From assembly GCF_001482385.1 (NCBI RefSeq), contig NZ_CP013612.1:558001-622000 (forward strand): a DNA stretch of 64,000 nt, written 5' to 3'. Positions 27,048 to 36,184 of the stretch are shown here, piece by piece. Each line of letters opens with the position of its first letter. Within the stretch, counting starts at the first letter, position 1. The DNA comes from Pseudoalteromonas rubra. GTDB lineage: Bacteria > Pseudomonadota > Gammaproteobacteria > Enterobacterales > Alteromonadaceae. The translations under genes and the position numbers were made by a program. The notes under the pieces are model-generated. The model saw nothing but the letters and a program-made list of their open reading frames with translations. It did not search any database and was not told the origin of the DNA.

Positions 27048-27701
27048 TTAACGGATAGATAAATCGTACTTGGCAATCAGGCTCTCAATGTACTTGTAAC
27101 GGATGGACATGGGTTTTTCATGGTCCATGTGATGACTCAGCGCACGGTTTAAGAGTTTGAGTGCGCCGAGTAATTCAGTTCTGTGTTCAGACGGGATATG
27201 TCCAGCAGTGCGCTCTTCGGTGAGTGCATCGACCAGTGTCCGGCCTAAGTCTATGTAAACAACTTCTTCAACCAGACCATTTTGGCTGATAACGCCGTAC
27301 TTGCTACACAGGAATTGCTGCCAACTTTGCTGTACATGTTCTGGTAAGTCTTCATTAAAGCGGCAGTCCTGACTTATCAGCCCCTGTTGTGCGCACTTTG
27401 TGAGAGTTTGAATATACTTCTGCTGAAATAGCTCATAGGCGTGTGTTGATTGCTCAACCTGATGTTTGAGTAATAGTTGGCCCCATTGCTCAGCGCCTCT
27501 TGGGTAATACTCTGTGTGCTCAACGCACTCATAGAGACCAAGGTACGAGCTACACTTTATTTGATTTTCCAGACTGTAGCTGGCATTGGGGAAAATGCAG
27601 GTTTCCTGCCAATGAGCCAGCTGCTCAGCAGTGATCCGGAGCGTACTGCATAGCTCTTCGGCACTGAAAAAGTGTGTATTTAAATGGTGAGTCAGGCGCA
27701 T
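27048..27701 (-). CDS. Uncharacterised protein, possibly DUF6058 family
   Basis: 217 residues, cytoplasmic, with many Tyr, His, Gln and Cys residues. The N-terminal third has a predicted helix-turn-helix-like pattern (FFSAEELCSTLRITAEQLAHW) followed by ASYSL and a C-x-Y-L-G-L-Y-E motif; the middle has EYYPRGAEQW. This pattern resembles DUF6058 proteins, which have been linked to natural-product loci, but I match it only from memory. Near the C-terminus, LIAKYDLSIR closes the protein. Transcribed away from the dapA-like gene; the ~150 bases between them hold a shared promoter region. Confidence 0.55.
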   Translation of the reverse strand: MRLTHHLNTHFFSAEELCSTLRITAEQLAHWQETCIFPNASYSLENQIKCSSYLGLYECVEHTEYYPRGAEQWGQLLLKHQVEQSTHAYELFQQKYIQTLTKCAQQGLISQDCRFNEDLPEHVQQSWQQFLCSKYGVISQNGLVEEVVYIDLGRTLVDALTEERTAGHIPSEHRTELLGALKLLNRALSHHMDHEKPMSIRYKYIESLIAKYDLSIR

Positions 27702-27855
27702 AAATTAGATAACTGGTTTTATATACAGTGGTTTTATTCTGGCTGAAATGGTCAGGTTAGGCAAGCTGTTTTGTAAATTTTCTATTTTCCCCCTCGGATC
27801 TGAAGGGCATTTGTGATAAAACTTAGCGCCAAATAATGAATTAAATGATATCTGT

Positions 27856-28770
27856 ATGCGCAACATTGAAACGATAAAAAAAGCCAGTTTAATTACTGCA
27901 ATTAAAACTCCGTACGATTCACAAGGTGAGATTGACCTTGCGTGTTTTGACAAACTTGTAGCTGCTCAGATTGCCGCGGGCGTTGATGGAATTGTCGTTG
28001 GTGGCACTACTGGAGAAGGGCAGTTGATGAATTGGGAAGAGCATTTGATGCTGATTGCCCATAGTGTTAATAAATTCTCTGACAAGTTGGTGATCGTCGG
28101 TAACACCGGCAGTAATAATACGCGTGAAGCCGTTAAGGCAACCGAGTATGGCTTTGCTTCGGGTATGGATGCTGCACTACAGATCAACCCTTATTATGGT
28201 CGCACTTCTGAGGCGGGCCTGGCAGAACACTTTGCGCGTTTACTCGATATTGGCCCGGCGTTTATTTATAACGTTCCGGGGCGAACAGGGCAGGACCTGA
28301 CTCCTGAGTTAATAGAACCGCTTGCTGATCATGCAAATTTTGTAGGCATGAAAGAGTGCGCAGGGCATGAACGGATCGCGTTTTACGAGCAAAAAGGCAT
28401 TGCTTGTTGGTCGGGTAATGACGATCAGGCCCATGACAGCCGTCATCAGCACCAGTCACATGGTGTAATCTCTGTTACGTCAAACCTTGTGCCACAGCTG
28501 TTCCGTACATTGATTGATAGTCCAAATGAGGCACTAAACACTCAGTTACAGCCATTGATGAACTGGTTGTTTTGTGAACCTAACCCGATCGCTATCAATA
28601 CTGCGCTAGCTATGACGGGCGCAGCGAAGCCTGTATTTCGCTTACCCTATGTGCCATTGAGTGAAGCCCAGCAAAAGCAAGGTATGGAATTGATCAATCA
28701 GATTGATACTGAAATGGTGATTGGCGGTAACGCAGACCTTATCAATCCTGTTGATGTGAAACTATATTAA
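27856..28770 (+). CDS. dapA: 4-hydroxy-tetrahydrodipicolinate synthase, plant-type DapA
   Basis: 304 residues of the DapA/NAL aldolase family. Catalytic positions are present: Thr51-Thr52 in GGTTGEG, Tyr114 (NPYYG), Tyr138 and Arg143 in IYNVPGRTG, Schiff-base Lys166 in VGMKEC. The enzyme joins pyruvate and aspartate semialdehyde in lysine/diaminopimelate synthesis. The second half (CWSGNDDQAHDSR, HGVISVTSNLVPQL, WLFCEPNPIAINTALAM, VFRLPYVPLS) follows the plant enzyme much more closely than E. coli DapA. No other lysine genes are adjacent, so it may be a second copy. Ribosome binding site weak. Confidence 0.85.
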   Translation: MRNIETIKKASLITAIKTPYDSQGEIDLACFDKLVAAQIAAGVDGIVVGGTTGEGQLMNWEEHLMLIAHSVNKFSDKLVIVGNTGSNNTREAVKATEYGFASGMDAALQINPYYGRTSEAGLAEHFARLLDIGPAFIYNVPGRTGQDLTPELIEPLADHANFVGMKECAGHERIAFYEQKGIACWSGNDDQAHDSRHQHQSHGVISVTSNLVPQLFRTLIDSPNEALNTQLQPLMNWLFCEPNPIAINTALAMTGAAKPVFRLPYVPLSEAQQKQGMELINQIDTEMVIGGNADLINPVDVKLY

Positions 28771-28845
28771 CCCCACACAGGTGACACTGAGCCTGTAAAT
28801 AGCGTATAATCTGCGGCCCTTCATTATTGGTCGCAGGTTTTTATT

Positions 28846-30144
28846 ATGAATTTTAAGTCTTTCAGTTTTCCCGATGCCTTGTTACAGGCGCTTGATGAAT
28901 TAAATTTCCATACCCTGACACCAATACAACAAGCGGCTATTCCGGTTGTGCGTCGTGGTCATGACGTACTGGCTACTGCTCAAACCGGCACGGGTAAAAC
29001 GGCGGCGTTTGCACTGCCTGTGATCCAGCGTTTGTTAGAAGGGGAGTCAGTCGGCTCTGCACGTGCCCTTATCCTCGCACCGACACGTGAATTGGCCGAG
29101 CAAATTGCCAACAACTGTCAGGCATTCTGTCAGTATACCCCGCTGACCGTTCAGGCAGTATATGGTGGTGTGAATATTGAAGGGCAGACACAACGTTTAT
29201 CTCAAGGGGTTGATATCCTGGTTGCAACACCGGGGCGTTTATTGGATCTAATCCGTCTTGGTGCTGTGAGCCTGGCACAGGTTAAATATCTCGTATTGGA
29301 TGAAGCAGACCGCATGCTGGATATGGGCTTTGTTGCGGACATGCAAAAAGTCATCGATATGGTGAGCGAAGACCGTCAGTTATTGCTTTTCTCTGCTACT
29401 TTCCCTACAGCTGTTAAACAATTCGCAAAACAAGTACTTCGCGAGCCTAAATTGGTACAGGCTGCGAAAGAAAACACCACGGCAGAAACGGTAAGACATG
29501 TTGTTTATCCAGTTGAGCAAAAACGTAAGCAAGAGCTGCTTTCGGAATTAATTGGTAAAAAAAACTGGCTGCAAGTGTTAGTTTTTGTCAACATGAAAGA
29601 TGATGCTGATCAGCTTGTTAAAGAACTGGAGCTGGATGGTATCAGTGCCACTGTGTGTCACGGTGATAAAAGTCAGGGAGCACGTCGCCGGGCATTACGT
29701 GAGTTTAAGGAAGGGAAGGTAAGAGTCTTAGTGGCTACAGAAGTGGCTGCTCGTGGCATCGACATAGATGGACTGCCTCGCGTAATTAATTTTGATTTGC
29801 CATATCTGGCTGAAGACTATGTGCACCGCATTGGCCGTACTGGTCGGGCAGGAAACTCCGGCCAGGCGATCTCGTTTGTTGCACGAGAAGAAGAGCAGAC
29901 TCTGATCCATATTGAAACTTTGATTGGACAAAAAATTCAGCGTTATTATCTGCCGGGTTACGAAGTGGCGAGTCGCGAAAATCTGATCGATAACCTTGCC
30001 AGGAAGCCGTCTCACCAACGTCGTAAAGCACGAACTAATCGCCCGAGCAATCAGGCTAGTGGTGAAGCGCGAGCTAAAAATCGCTCCAAAATCAGCAATG
30101 TGCGCCAGAGACTGAAAGGCGCTCAGCTAAAGTTACAGAAGTAA
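28846..30144 (+). CDS. rhlE: DEAD-box RNA helicase, RhlE-like
   Basis: 432 residues with all helicase motifs: Q motif (FHTLTPIQQAAIP), I AQTGTGKT (45-52), Ia PTRELA, Ib TPGR, II DEAD (152-155), III SAT, V ARGIDI, VI HRIGRTGRAG. After the two RecA domains there is a short basic tail (RRKARTNRP, RAKNRSK) that binds RNA. RhlE-type helicases act in ribosome assembly and RNA decay. It could equally be named SrmB-like; RhlE fits the length and N-terminus. A hairpin at 30153 closes the gene. Confidence 0.88.
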   Translation: MNFKSFSFPDALLQALDELNFHTLTPIQQAAIPVVRRGHDVLATAQTGTGKTAAFALPVIQRLLEGESVGSARALILAPTRELAEQIANNCQAFCQYTPLTVQAVYGGVNIEGQTQRLSQGVDILVATPGRLLDLIRLGAVSLAQVKYLVLDEADRMLDMGFVADMQKVIDMVSEDRQLLLFSATFPTAVKQFAKQVLREPKLVQAAKENTTAETVRHVVYPVEQKRKQELLSELIGKKNWLQVLVFVNMKDDADQLVKELELDGISATVCHGDKSQGARRRALREFKEGKVRVLVATEVAARGIDIDGLPRVINFDLPYLAEDYVHRIGRTGRAGNSGQAISFVAREEEQTLIHIETLIGQKIQRYYLPGYEVASRENLIDNLARKPSHQRRKARTNRPSNQASGEARAKNRSKISNVRQRLKGAQLKLQK

Positions 30145-30152
30145 CGTATGGA

Positions 30153-30182
30153 GTCAGGTCTGGTTAACAAGCCAGACCTGAC
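30153..30182. terminator. Hairpin between rhlE and the GST gene
   Basis: GTCAGGTCTGG (30153-30163) pairs perfectly with CCAGACCTGAC (30172-30182) around an 8-base loop. No T-run. Positioned between two convergent genes. Confidence 0.65.
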
Positions 30183-30191
30183 GATGAATGC

Positions 30192-30827
30192 TTAACGATA
30201 CATCCCTAATTCAGTCCCTTCTTTCTTACACACAGCCTCAATGGCAGGGTGTCTCGAAATACCACTTAAATAACGACCCAGGTGCTCGAACTGAAGTGGT
30301 GGTTTAGCCAGTTCGTCCGCCCAGATACAAAGCATAAATAAATAGCAGTCACAGACTGTGAATTGTTCACCAACCATATAGGTTTTGTCTGCCAGATGCC
30401 TGTCGATTAAAGTCAGCATATCCTGAACACGAGATTGCTGAGTTCTGACAATATCGTCGTACATCAGTGCACTTTGCGTGTGGCGTTCAGGGTAAAAATA
30501 GATCATCAGCTCAGCCTGTACTGTTGTGGTTAAGTACATCAGCCATTGATAAAACTCTGCTTTTTGTTTTGTTTCGGTAGGAATTAAATGACCTTCCGGA
30601 TGTTTTTCACAGAGATAAAGGCAAATAGCGGCACTTTCAAACAATACAAACTCGTCATCAACCAATGTTGGGATCCGTCCGGTAGGGTTGAGTCGTAAAT
30701 ATTGCGCAGATCTTTGCACATTTTTTTTTCGGTCTACAAGTTCAAGCTGATACGGGACCTGGAGGGCTTCGAGAACAAAATGGGGTGCTAAACTCGCATT
30801 GCGTGGATAGTAGAACAGTGTATACAT
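30192..30827 (-). CDS. Glutathione S-transferase family protein
   Basis: 211 residues. Thioredoxin-fold N-domain (1-~80) with LFYYPRNASLAPHFVLEAL (Ser near residue 12 in the glutathione-activating position), the cis-Pro motif NPTGRIPTL and the glutathione-binding FESAAICLYL. The all-helical C-domain has the folding motif FTVCDCYLFML (N-capping box region, S/T-x-x-D). Bacterial GSTs conjugate or reduce electrophiles with glutathione; the substrate is unknown. Confidence 0.9.
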   Translation of the reverse strand: MYTLFYYPRNASLAPHFVLEALQVPYQLELVDRKKNVQRSAQYLRLNPTGRIPTLVDDEFVLFESAAICLYLCEKHPEGHLIPTETKQKAEFYQWLMYLTTTVQAELMIYFYPERHTQSALMYDDIVRTQQSRVQDMLTLIDRHLADKTYMVGEQFTVCDCYLFMLCIWADELAKPPLQFEHLGRYLSGISRHPAIEAVCKKEGTELGMYR

Positions 30828-30937
30828 GGTTAGCCTTAAATAGTTTATGTCGTAGGTTTAAAACTCCTTTTCGGCGATTCCTATAGGACTGTAGGACAGC
30901 ATCGACTATTAAACAAATAGAACCTTGCACATTCGCC

Positions 30938-30964
30938 AAAAAAAATGCCAGCTTGCGCTGGCAT
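30938..30964 (-). terminator. Terminator after the AbgT gene
   Basis: On the minus strand ATGCCAGC-GCAA-GCTGGCAT (30964 to 30945) runs into seven T. It lies 8 bases beyond the transporter stop. Confidence 0.9.
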
Positions 30965-30971
30965 AAATTTG

Positions 30972-32576
30972 TTAGGGTTGATAATAAATCGGAGAGTTCG
31001 GTCCGACTGGTAAGCCAAAACCAAATACCCAGATATAGAAAAGTGCAACCCACCCGATAAAGAAACACATACTGTAAGGCAGCATAGTCGCGACCAGAGT
31101 ACCTATTCCCATATCCTTTTTATATTTAGTAGCAACGGCCAGTATCAAACCAAAATAGCTCATCATTGGTGTGATCAGATTTGTTACTGAGTCGCCAATA
31201 CGGTAGGCGGCCTGGATAGTTTCAGGTGCATAGCCAACTAACATAAGCATTGGCACGAAGATTGGTGCTGTTACTGCCCATTGTGCTGAAGAAGACCCTA
31301 AGCTTAGGTTAACAACGGCACACATCAAAATAAACAGTACAAAGACTTCCGGGCCAGTGAGGTTGAGTGCTTGTAGCATAGCAGCGCCATTAATGGCCAA
31401 AATAGTACCTAAGTTCGTCCACTTAAAGAAAGCAACAAACTGAGCAGCAAAGAAGACGAGTACAATGTACATACCCATTGAGCTCATGCTTTTACTCATG
31501 GCATCTATTACGTCGCGATCGTTGCGCATGGTTCCGACAACTCGCCCGTAGACAAAACCTGGGATTGCAAACGTTACGAAAATAAATACCACGATGCCTT
31601 TTAAGAAAGGCGATCCAGCGACAGCTCCTGTTTCCGGGTGACGCAGAATGCCATTTTCCGGCACTATGGTTAACGCGAGTAAGGCAGATACAACCAGCAA
31701 AGCGACACCTGCCCATTTGAGGCCAGATTTTTCCGTTGCAGTCAGATGTTCGATATTATTGCTGGACAAATCAATGCTGGCTTCATCCGGATTGTATTTG
31801 CCAAGGCGTGGTTCAACAATTGCTTCTGTAACCCAGGTACCGACGATGGCAATCAGGAATACAGAGATCATCATGAAATACCAGTTTGCCTCTGGGCCCA
31901 CCTGATAGGTAGGGTCAATCATCTGTGCAGCAGGAGTTGTGATCCCCGCTAGCAGTGGATCTATGGTACCTAACAGCAAGTTTGCACTGTAACCACCTGA
32001 CACTCCGGCAAATGCGGCTGCTAGACCGGCTAGCGGGTGGCGACCAAGGCTGTGGAAGATCATAGCGGCAAGTGGGATTAAAACAACATAACCCAGCTCT
32101 GATGCAGTATTGGAAAGAATGGCTGCAAACACGACCATGAAAGTCACTAAACGTTTAGATGCGCCCATTACCATGCCACGCATAGCAGCAGAAAGCATAC
32201 CTGAGTGTTCTGCAACACTCACACCTAGTAGTGCAACCAGTACCGTGCCTAAAGGTGCAAAACCGGTAAAGTTGGTAACGAGCCCGGTGACGATACGCTG
32301 TAGACCTTCGGCACTCATCAGGCTAACGACTTCAATCACCCCGTCAGGTGCTCTTCCCTTTGCTCCTTCGGGGCGAGGGTCTATGGCACTGAGACCCATC
32401 CAGTCGGCGATGCCACTGAAAATAACAATGGCGACACAGAACATGGCAAACAGGGTGATAGGGTGGGGTAACATGTTACCCAGGAACTCAACCGTTGCTA
32501 AAAAGCGGTTAAACAGGCCGCCTTGTTTTAGCTGTGGGTTGGATTGATCAGCTGACGTCTCTACAGCCTTCGACAT
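30972..32576 (-). CDS. AbgT-family transporter (p-aminobenzoyl-glutamate/antimetabolite)
   Basis: 534 residues with about eleven membrane helices and two re-entrant hairpins. Family signatures: FLNMLPHPI-type N-terminus (here EFLGNMLPHPITLFAMF), SNTASELGYVVLIPLAAMIF, GYSANLLLGTIDPLLAGI, and SSSAQWAVTAPIFVPMLMLV. AbgT in E. coli imports p-aminobenzoyl-glutamate; MtrF and YdaH in the same family export sulfonamides with proton antiport. Substrate and direction cannot be told here. Single gene with its own terminator; no aminobenzoyl-glutamate hydrolase genes (abgAB) nearby. Confidence 0.9.
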   Translation of the reverse strand: MSKAVETSADQSNPQLKQGGLFNRFLATVEFLGNMLPHPITLFAMFCVAIVIFSGIADWMGLSAIDPRPEGAKGRAPDGVIEVVSLMSAEGLQRIVTGLVTNFTGFAPLGTVLVALLGVSVAEHSGMLSAAMRGMVMGASKRLVTFMVVFAAILSNTASELGYVVLIPLAAMIFHSLGRHPLAGLAAAFAGVSGGYSANLLLGTIDPLLAGITTPAAQMIDPTYQVGPEANWYFMMISVFLIAIVGTWVTEAIVEPRLGKYNPDEASIDLSSNNIEHLTATEKSGLKWAGVALLVVSALLALTIVPENGILRHPETGAVAGSPFLKGIVVFIFVTFAIPGFVYGRVVGTMRNDRDVIDAMSKSMSSMGMYIVLVFFAAQFVAFFKWTNLGTILAINGAAMLQALNLTGPEVFVLFILMCAVVNLSLGSSSAQWAVTAPIFVPMLMLVGYAPETIQAAYRIGDSVTNLITPMMSYFGLILAVATKYKKDMGIGTLVATMLPYSMCFFIGWVALFYIWVFGFGLPVGPNSPIYYQP

Positions 32577-32708
32577 AGCAAATTTCTCAATTATAAAAAA
32601 TGCCGTTACTCTACCACCAATCGGTCATTTGTTTTATAGCTTCGCGTTAATTTTGAAAAATTCTGAGACAAAATGAGTAAAACAGCCATCTGTACCGACT
32701 AATGCAGG

Positions 32709-32981
32709 TTACTCTTTAGCCTCATTAGCCATTTGATAGATAAAGTTAAGTTTGTTGATAAAGTCTTCTTTGTTCTTTTCGTGTTGGTAATCGAGGTGAT
32801 AGGTATTGTGGAAACCAAACCTGAGCAGTAGCGCACTGCCTTCTAAATATATTGTGTAACCGTCCGGGTCTGAGTATGCCCGGATCCCTTCGAACAACTT
32901 GCCATTCTCATCGGCATCGCCGTGTTGTTGGATGTATTCGTAAACGGCCAGGATCTGGCGACTGTCTAAATCATTTTTCAT
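32709..32981 (-). CDS. Hypothetical protein, 90 aa
   Basis: Small cytoplasmic protein beginning MKNDLDSRQILAVYEYIQQH, with alternating strand pattern in the middle (GYTIYLEGSALLLRFGF) and a charged helical end. No family recognised. I chose ATG 32981 because AGGAGCG lies just upstream; an ATG 14 codons earlier (33023) lacks this. It is transcribed divergently from the RNase Z gene. Confidence 0.65.
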   Translation of the reverse strand: MKNDLDSRQILAVYEYIQQHGDADENGKLFEGIRAYSDPDGYTIYLEGSALLLRFGFHNTYHLDYQHEKNKEDFINKLNFIYQMANEAKE

Positions 32982-33125
32982 TTTACGCTCCTGTTGTTTG
33001 CATTTGCTTGCAACTCTACTCAAACGTCGTTTGACCGACCGGTTAGTATGAAGTCAACCGAACTAGTTCCACTCTAACTTAAGCTGTGGCAGGATCAATG
33101 CCTCAGCTGATATTTTGGAGTAGTT

Positions 33126-34067
33126 TTGCATTTACATTTTTTAGGGACCTCGTCAGGTAGCCCGAGCCAGAGCAGAAATGTCTCTGCAACAGGCGTCAGT
33201 TTTGATAAAACCAAGTCCTGGTTGCTGGTGGATTGTGGTGAAGCTACTCAGCACCAACTTTTAAAGTCGACCTTGTCTCCTTATCACTTGAGTGTGATTT
33301 GTATTAGTCACCTCCATGGCGACCATTGTTACGGCCTGCCCGGGTTACTGGCATCGATGGCCATGTCTGGCAGAGTTGAGCCTGTCTGTCTGATTGCACC
33401 GCAGGCTGTTATTCAGTTTGTCATGTCTACACTGGCGCTTACCCAGGTCACGCTGCCATTTGATTTAAATACGATGGCAATAGAGCAAAGTGATCAGTCT
33501 ATTTGTCTTGGCTTTTGCAATATTGAAATCATTCCCCTTAAGCACCGGGTGCCGAGCTTTGGCTTTAAGATTAAGGAAACTCTGATCCCTCGAAAACTTC
33601 GGGTCAAACAATTGCAGCTTGAAGGGGTTGCGAGTGGCGCACATTATAACTTGCTCCAAAAAGGGGAGGATGTGATTTATAAAGGCCGTCATTTGTCAGC
33701 TGCTTCGTATGCGTTTCCTAGTTGGCGTCCAAGAGTCGTGATTATTTGTGGTGACAATGAAAAGCCGGCTTTATTATCAGGTTATTGCGGCGACATCGAT
33801 ATGCTGGTTCACGAGGCAACATTTACTCACCCAGATCTTATGAAAGTTGGCACACACACCGGCCACAGTGATGCTAAGCGTGTTGCTTTGTTTGCACAAC
33901 AACACAATATACCGGCTTTGACGCTTACCCATTTTAGTGTTCGTTATCATGGTGAAGGGATGCTCGATAGCGTAGAGCATGAAGCCAGAACACATTATCA
34001 GGGGACTCTGCGTCTGGCTGGTGACTTTTTGGTTGTGACTATGCCAAAGAATTTACTTTCTGAGTGA
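33126..34067 (+). CDS. rnz: Ribonuclease Z (tRNA 3' processing endonuclease), TTG start
   Basis: 313 residues of the metallo-beta-lactamase fold. Zinc motif SHLHGDHCYGLPGLL (His62, His64, Asp66, His67), with later ligands in MLVHEATF and LTHFSVRY and the HTGHSDA loop; the opening LHFLGTSSGSPS is the usual RNase Z start. It cuts the 3' trailer of tRNA precursors. The only plausible start is TTG at 33126, with TTGGAG upstream. Its last 15 bases overlap the convergent DUF2252 gene. Confidence 0.9.
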   Translation: MHLHFLGTSSGSPSQSRNVSATGVSFDKTKSWLLVDCGEATQHQLLKSTLSPYHLSVICISHLHGDHCYGLPGLLASMAMSGRVEPVCLIAPQAVIQFVMSTLALTQVTLPFDLNTMAIEQSDQSICLGFCNIEIIPLKHRVPSFGFKIKETLIPRKLRVKQLQLEGVASGAHYNLLQKGEDVIYKGRHLSAASYAFPSWRPRVVIICGDNEKPALLSGYCGDIDMLVHEATFTHPDLMKVGTHTGHSDAKRVALFAQQHNIPALTLTHFSVRYHGEGMLDSVEHEARTHYQGTLRLAGDFLVVTMPKNLLSE

Positions 34068-35351
34068 GCAAAATAGTCCCCAGTCTTGTTCTACCTGACT
34101 GGCATAGAGATTTGCGGCGTTGACTAGCTCGGTTTTGGCCACGGGTAAAATATCAGCGACGACTTGCTGAAACATCAGTGATCGACGATCGCCACGCATG
34201 TGTGCGTAAGCAAGTGCTGTAGCGCAGGCTTCAGCATATTGACTTAAGCCGCTTCTCTGTGCGGCGCGTTTGCCAAGCACAATATGCTCGGGGTCAATGC
34301 CAACGCGTGCATGATGGCGAGAGCGTACCAGCCAGTGAGTGCCTTGCCACAGGGCATCATCCAAAACCAGGTCAGGCCGACGTTGCATCTTGCGCTGGCA
34401 ATTGACGGTCAGGTGAGCATGGTTTAGCCGGTTGGTCGGGCTTAGGTCGGTGTAATAGTGCAATGGAGCTGCAAGTTGTTGCTGTTTGACTTCAACAATG
34501 TGATACAGCTCTGCAGATGAACAAAATTTAGGGCCAACCAGCAGGTAATAACGTTTTAGGTTGTTTGAACCTGTTCCTGCATCCAGGCGTTCAACGCAGT
34601 CGATGATCTCATCGTCGACATAAGGCCTGAAATATTCGATTAATGTAGTGCGAAAATCTTCATGTAGCCGTGAGAACTTTTCATCATCTTCCTTAAATCT
34701 GAGCGGGGGATTGTTTAGATCGACCTCTTTCGCCAGGCTGCTTTTGAGATTGAAGGCGGCGCCTCCAACCAGGCGCTGTAAGCCCTTTTGCCAGCGTTTA
34801 TGTAAAATGTGCTCCTGACTGAACTGAGTAAGAGCGCTTTGGTTATTGTTTTCTCCGCGCAAAGACGCTTCACAAGTGGCCACATAGCTGTCAATGAAAG
34901 TGTGCTGGGCCTGAAGCACTTGTGCTTTATCTGCCAGGGGTTTTTGTCTGAGCTTTATATCTTCGCTGCTGCTTTGGATCAGGACACCTTCTTGCTGCGC
35001 CAGAGGCAAGCTGACCAAAAATCGAAACAAGTCCCAAACCGCATGACCAACACAGGCGTCATCAAAGTCGTTAGGTGAAAAAACCAAAGTCTCACCATGT
35101 GAGCCTTCTTCGCTTAAGAAGCCGAAGTTGCTGGCGTGACAATCTCCCAGTACGTTGGTAAGGGGAAGCTCAAATAGTGAGTGGGGCAGTGTAATGACGT
35201 CATTTGCCATATCCCGATACATCAAAGGAGCACTGCCGCGGAAAAAGCGAAATGCGCTGGCCGCCATTTTGCTGTGCTTGGGTAACGCCATGTTGGGGTG
35301 AGTCCCGTCATGCTGGTCAAAGTACTGACCGAGTACATCTGCTCTTTCCAT
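34053..35351 (-). CDS. DUF2252 family protein, kinase-fold-like
   Basis: 432 residues. DUF2252 signature: AFRFFRGSAPLMYRDMA (33-49), GDCHASNFGF (69-78) and FSPNDFDDACVGH (91-103). GDxxxxNF followed by a DFDDA motif is the order seen in APH-fold kinases (catalytic loop, then metal-binding DFD), so a phosphotransferase-like fold is plausible; biochemical function of the family is not established to my knowledge. Its ATG shares a base with the PPK2 stop (TAATG), so it is translated with the polyphosphate kinase gene. Confidence 0.85.
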   Translation of the reverse strand: MERADVLGQYFDQHDGTHPNMALPKHSKMAASAFRFFRGSAPLMYRDMANDVITLPHSLFELPLTNVLGDCHASNFGFLSEEGSHGETLVFSPNDFDDACVGHAVWDLFRFLVSLPLAQQEGVLIQSSSEDIKLRQKPLADKAQVLQAQHTFIDSYVATCEASLRGENNNQSALTQFSQEHILHKRWQKGLQRLVGGAAFNLKSSLAKEVDLNNPPLRFKEDDEKFSRLHEDFRTTLIEYFRPYVDDEIIDCVERLDAGTGSNNLKRYYLLVGPKFCSSAELYHIVEVKQQQLAAPLHYYTDLSPTNRLNHAHLTVNCQRKMQRRPDLVLDDALWQGTHWLVRSRHHARVGIDPEHIVLGKRAAQRSGLSQYAEACATALAYAHMRGDRRSLMFQQVVADILPVAKTELVNAANLYASQVEQDWGLFCSLRK

Positions 35352-36184
35352 TAGTCCTTCCTCTTGTGGTTAATGCCTAAATGCGCTTTTGCTAGCCTGA
35401 CCACATTCGGGTCCACCGGTGGGGGAGTCGTATCGATTCCCTCACTAAGCGTTTTTACCAGCGTTTTCAATACTTCTACCCGGGTATACCATTTATGCTC
35501 ACCGAGTACCAGGTGCCAGGGAGCTTGTTGGGTGTCGGTTTGAGCAAACATGTCATCTATAGCCTGCTCATAATCGTTACGCCTGTTGCGATTGCGAATA
35601 TCTTCTTCCGTTAGTTTCCAGCGCTTATAAGGGTTATTGAGGCGCTCTTCAAAGCGTTTTAGCTGTTCTTCGGCGCTGATATGCAAGAACAGCTTAACGA
35701 CTTTTACTTTGTCGTCATCGAGCAGGCGCTCAAATTCATTAATTTCCTGATAAGCGCGCTGCCATTCACCCTGCGTGGCAAACGCTTCAATGCGTTCAAC
35801 TAACACCCGGCCATAGTAGGAGCGATCCAAAATAGTCAGTGTACCTGCTTTAGGGAGTTTGTTGTAGAAACGATAGAGATAATGTCTGCTCTGCTCTTCT
35901 GGTTTTGGTGCGCTAATGGGGAATACCTGATAACCTCTTGGGTCGAGTCGTTCAGTAATACGGCGAATTGCACCGCCTTTACCGGCCGCATCCCAGCCTT
36001 CGAAGACAATCAACGCGCGGCGATCCTGATGATAATAGGCTTGTTGTACGTGTAGCAGCTCATTTTGCCAGTACTTCAGTGCTCTTCGATACGCTTTTTT
36101 GTCATCCAATGCCGGATGTTCCATCGGGGCTTTGACCGACATCTGGCGATTTAGTAGTACACTTAACTTAGGTTCAATATTCAC
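35351..36184 (-). CDS. ppk2: Polyphosphate kinase 2 family protein (PPK2)
   Basis: 277 residues. P-loop FEGWDAAGKGGAIRRI (61-76), Walker B/lid start LDRSYYGRVLVERIE (119-133), and lid-region RRNDYEQAIDDM. PPK2 enzymes move phosphate between inorganic polyphosphate and nucleoside mono- or diphosphates. A one-domain enzyme of this length could be class I (NDP) or class III; not resolved by eye. First gene of a two-gene unit with the DUF2252 gene. Confidence 0.9.
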   Translation of the reverse strand: MNIEPKLSVLLNRQMSVKAPMEHPALDDKKAYRRALKYWQNELLHVQQAYYHQDRRALIVFEGWDAAGKGGAIRRITERLDPRGYQVFPISAPKPEEQSRHYLYRFYNKLPKAGTLTILDRSYYGRVLVERIEAFATQGEWQRAYQEINEFERLLDDDKVKVVKLFLHISAEEQLKRFEERLNNPYKRWKLTEEDIRNRNRRNDYEQAIDDMFAQTDTQQAPWHLVLGEHKWYTRVEVLKTLVKTLSEGIDTTPPPVDPNVVRLAKAHLGINHKRKD

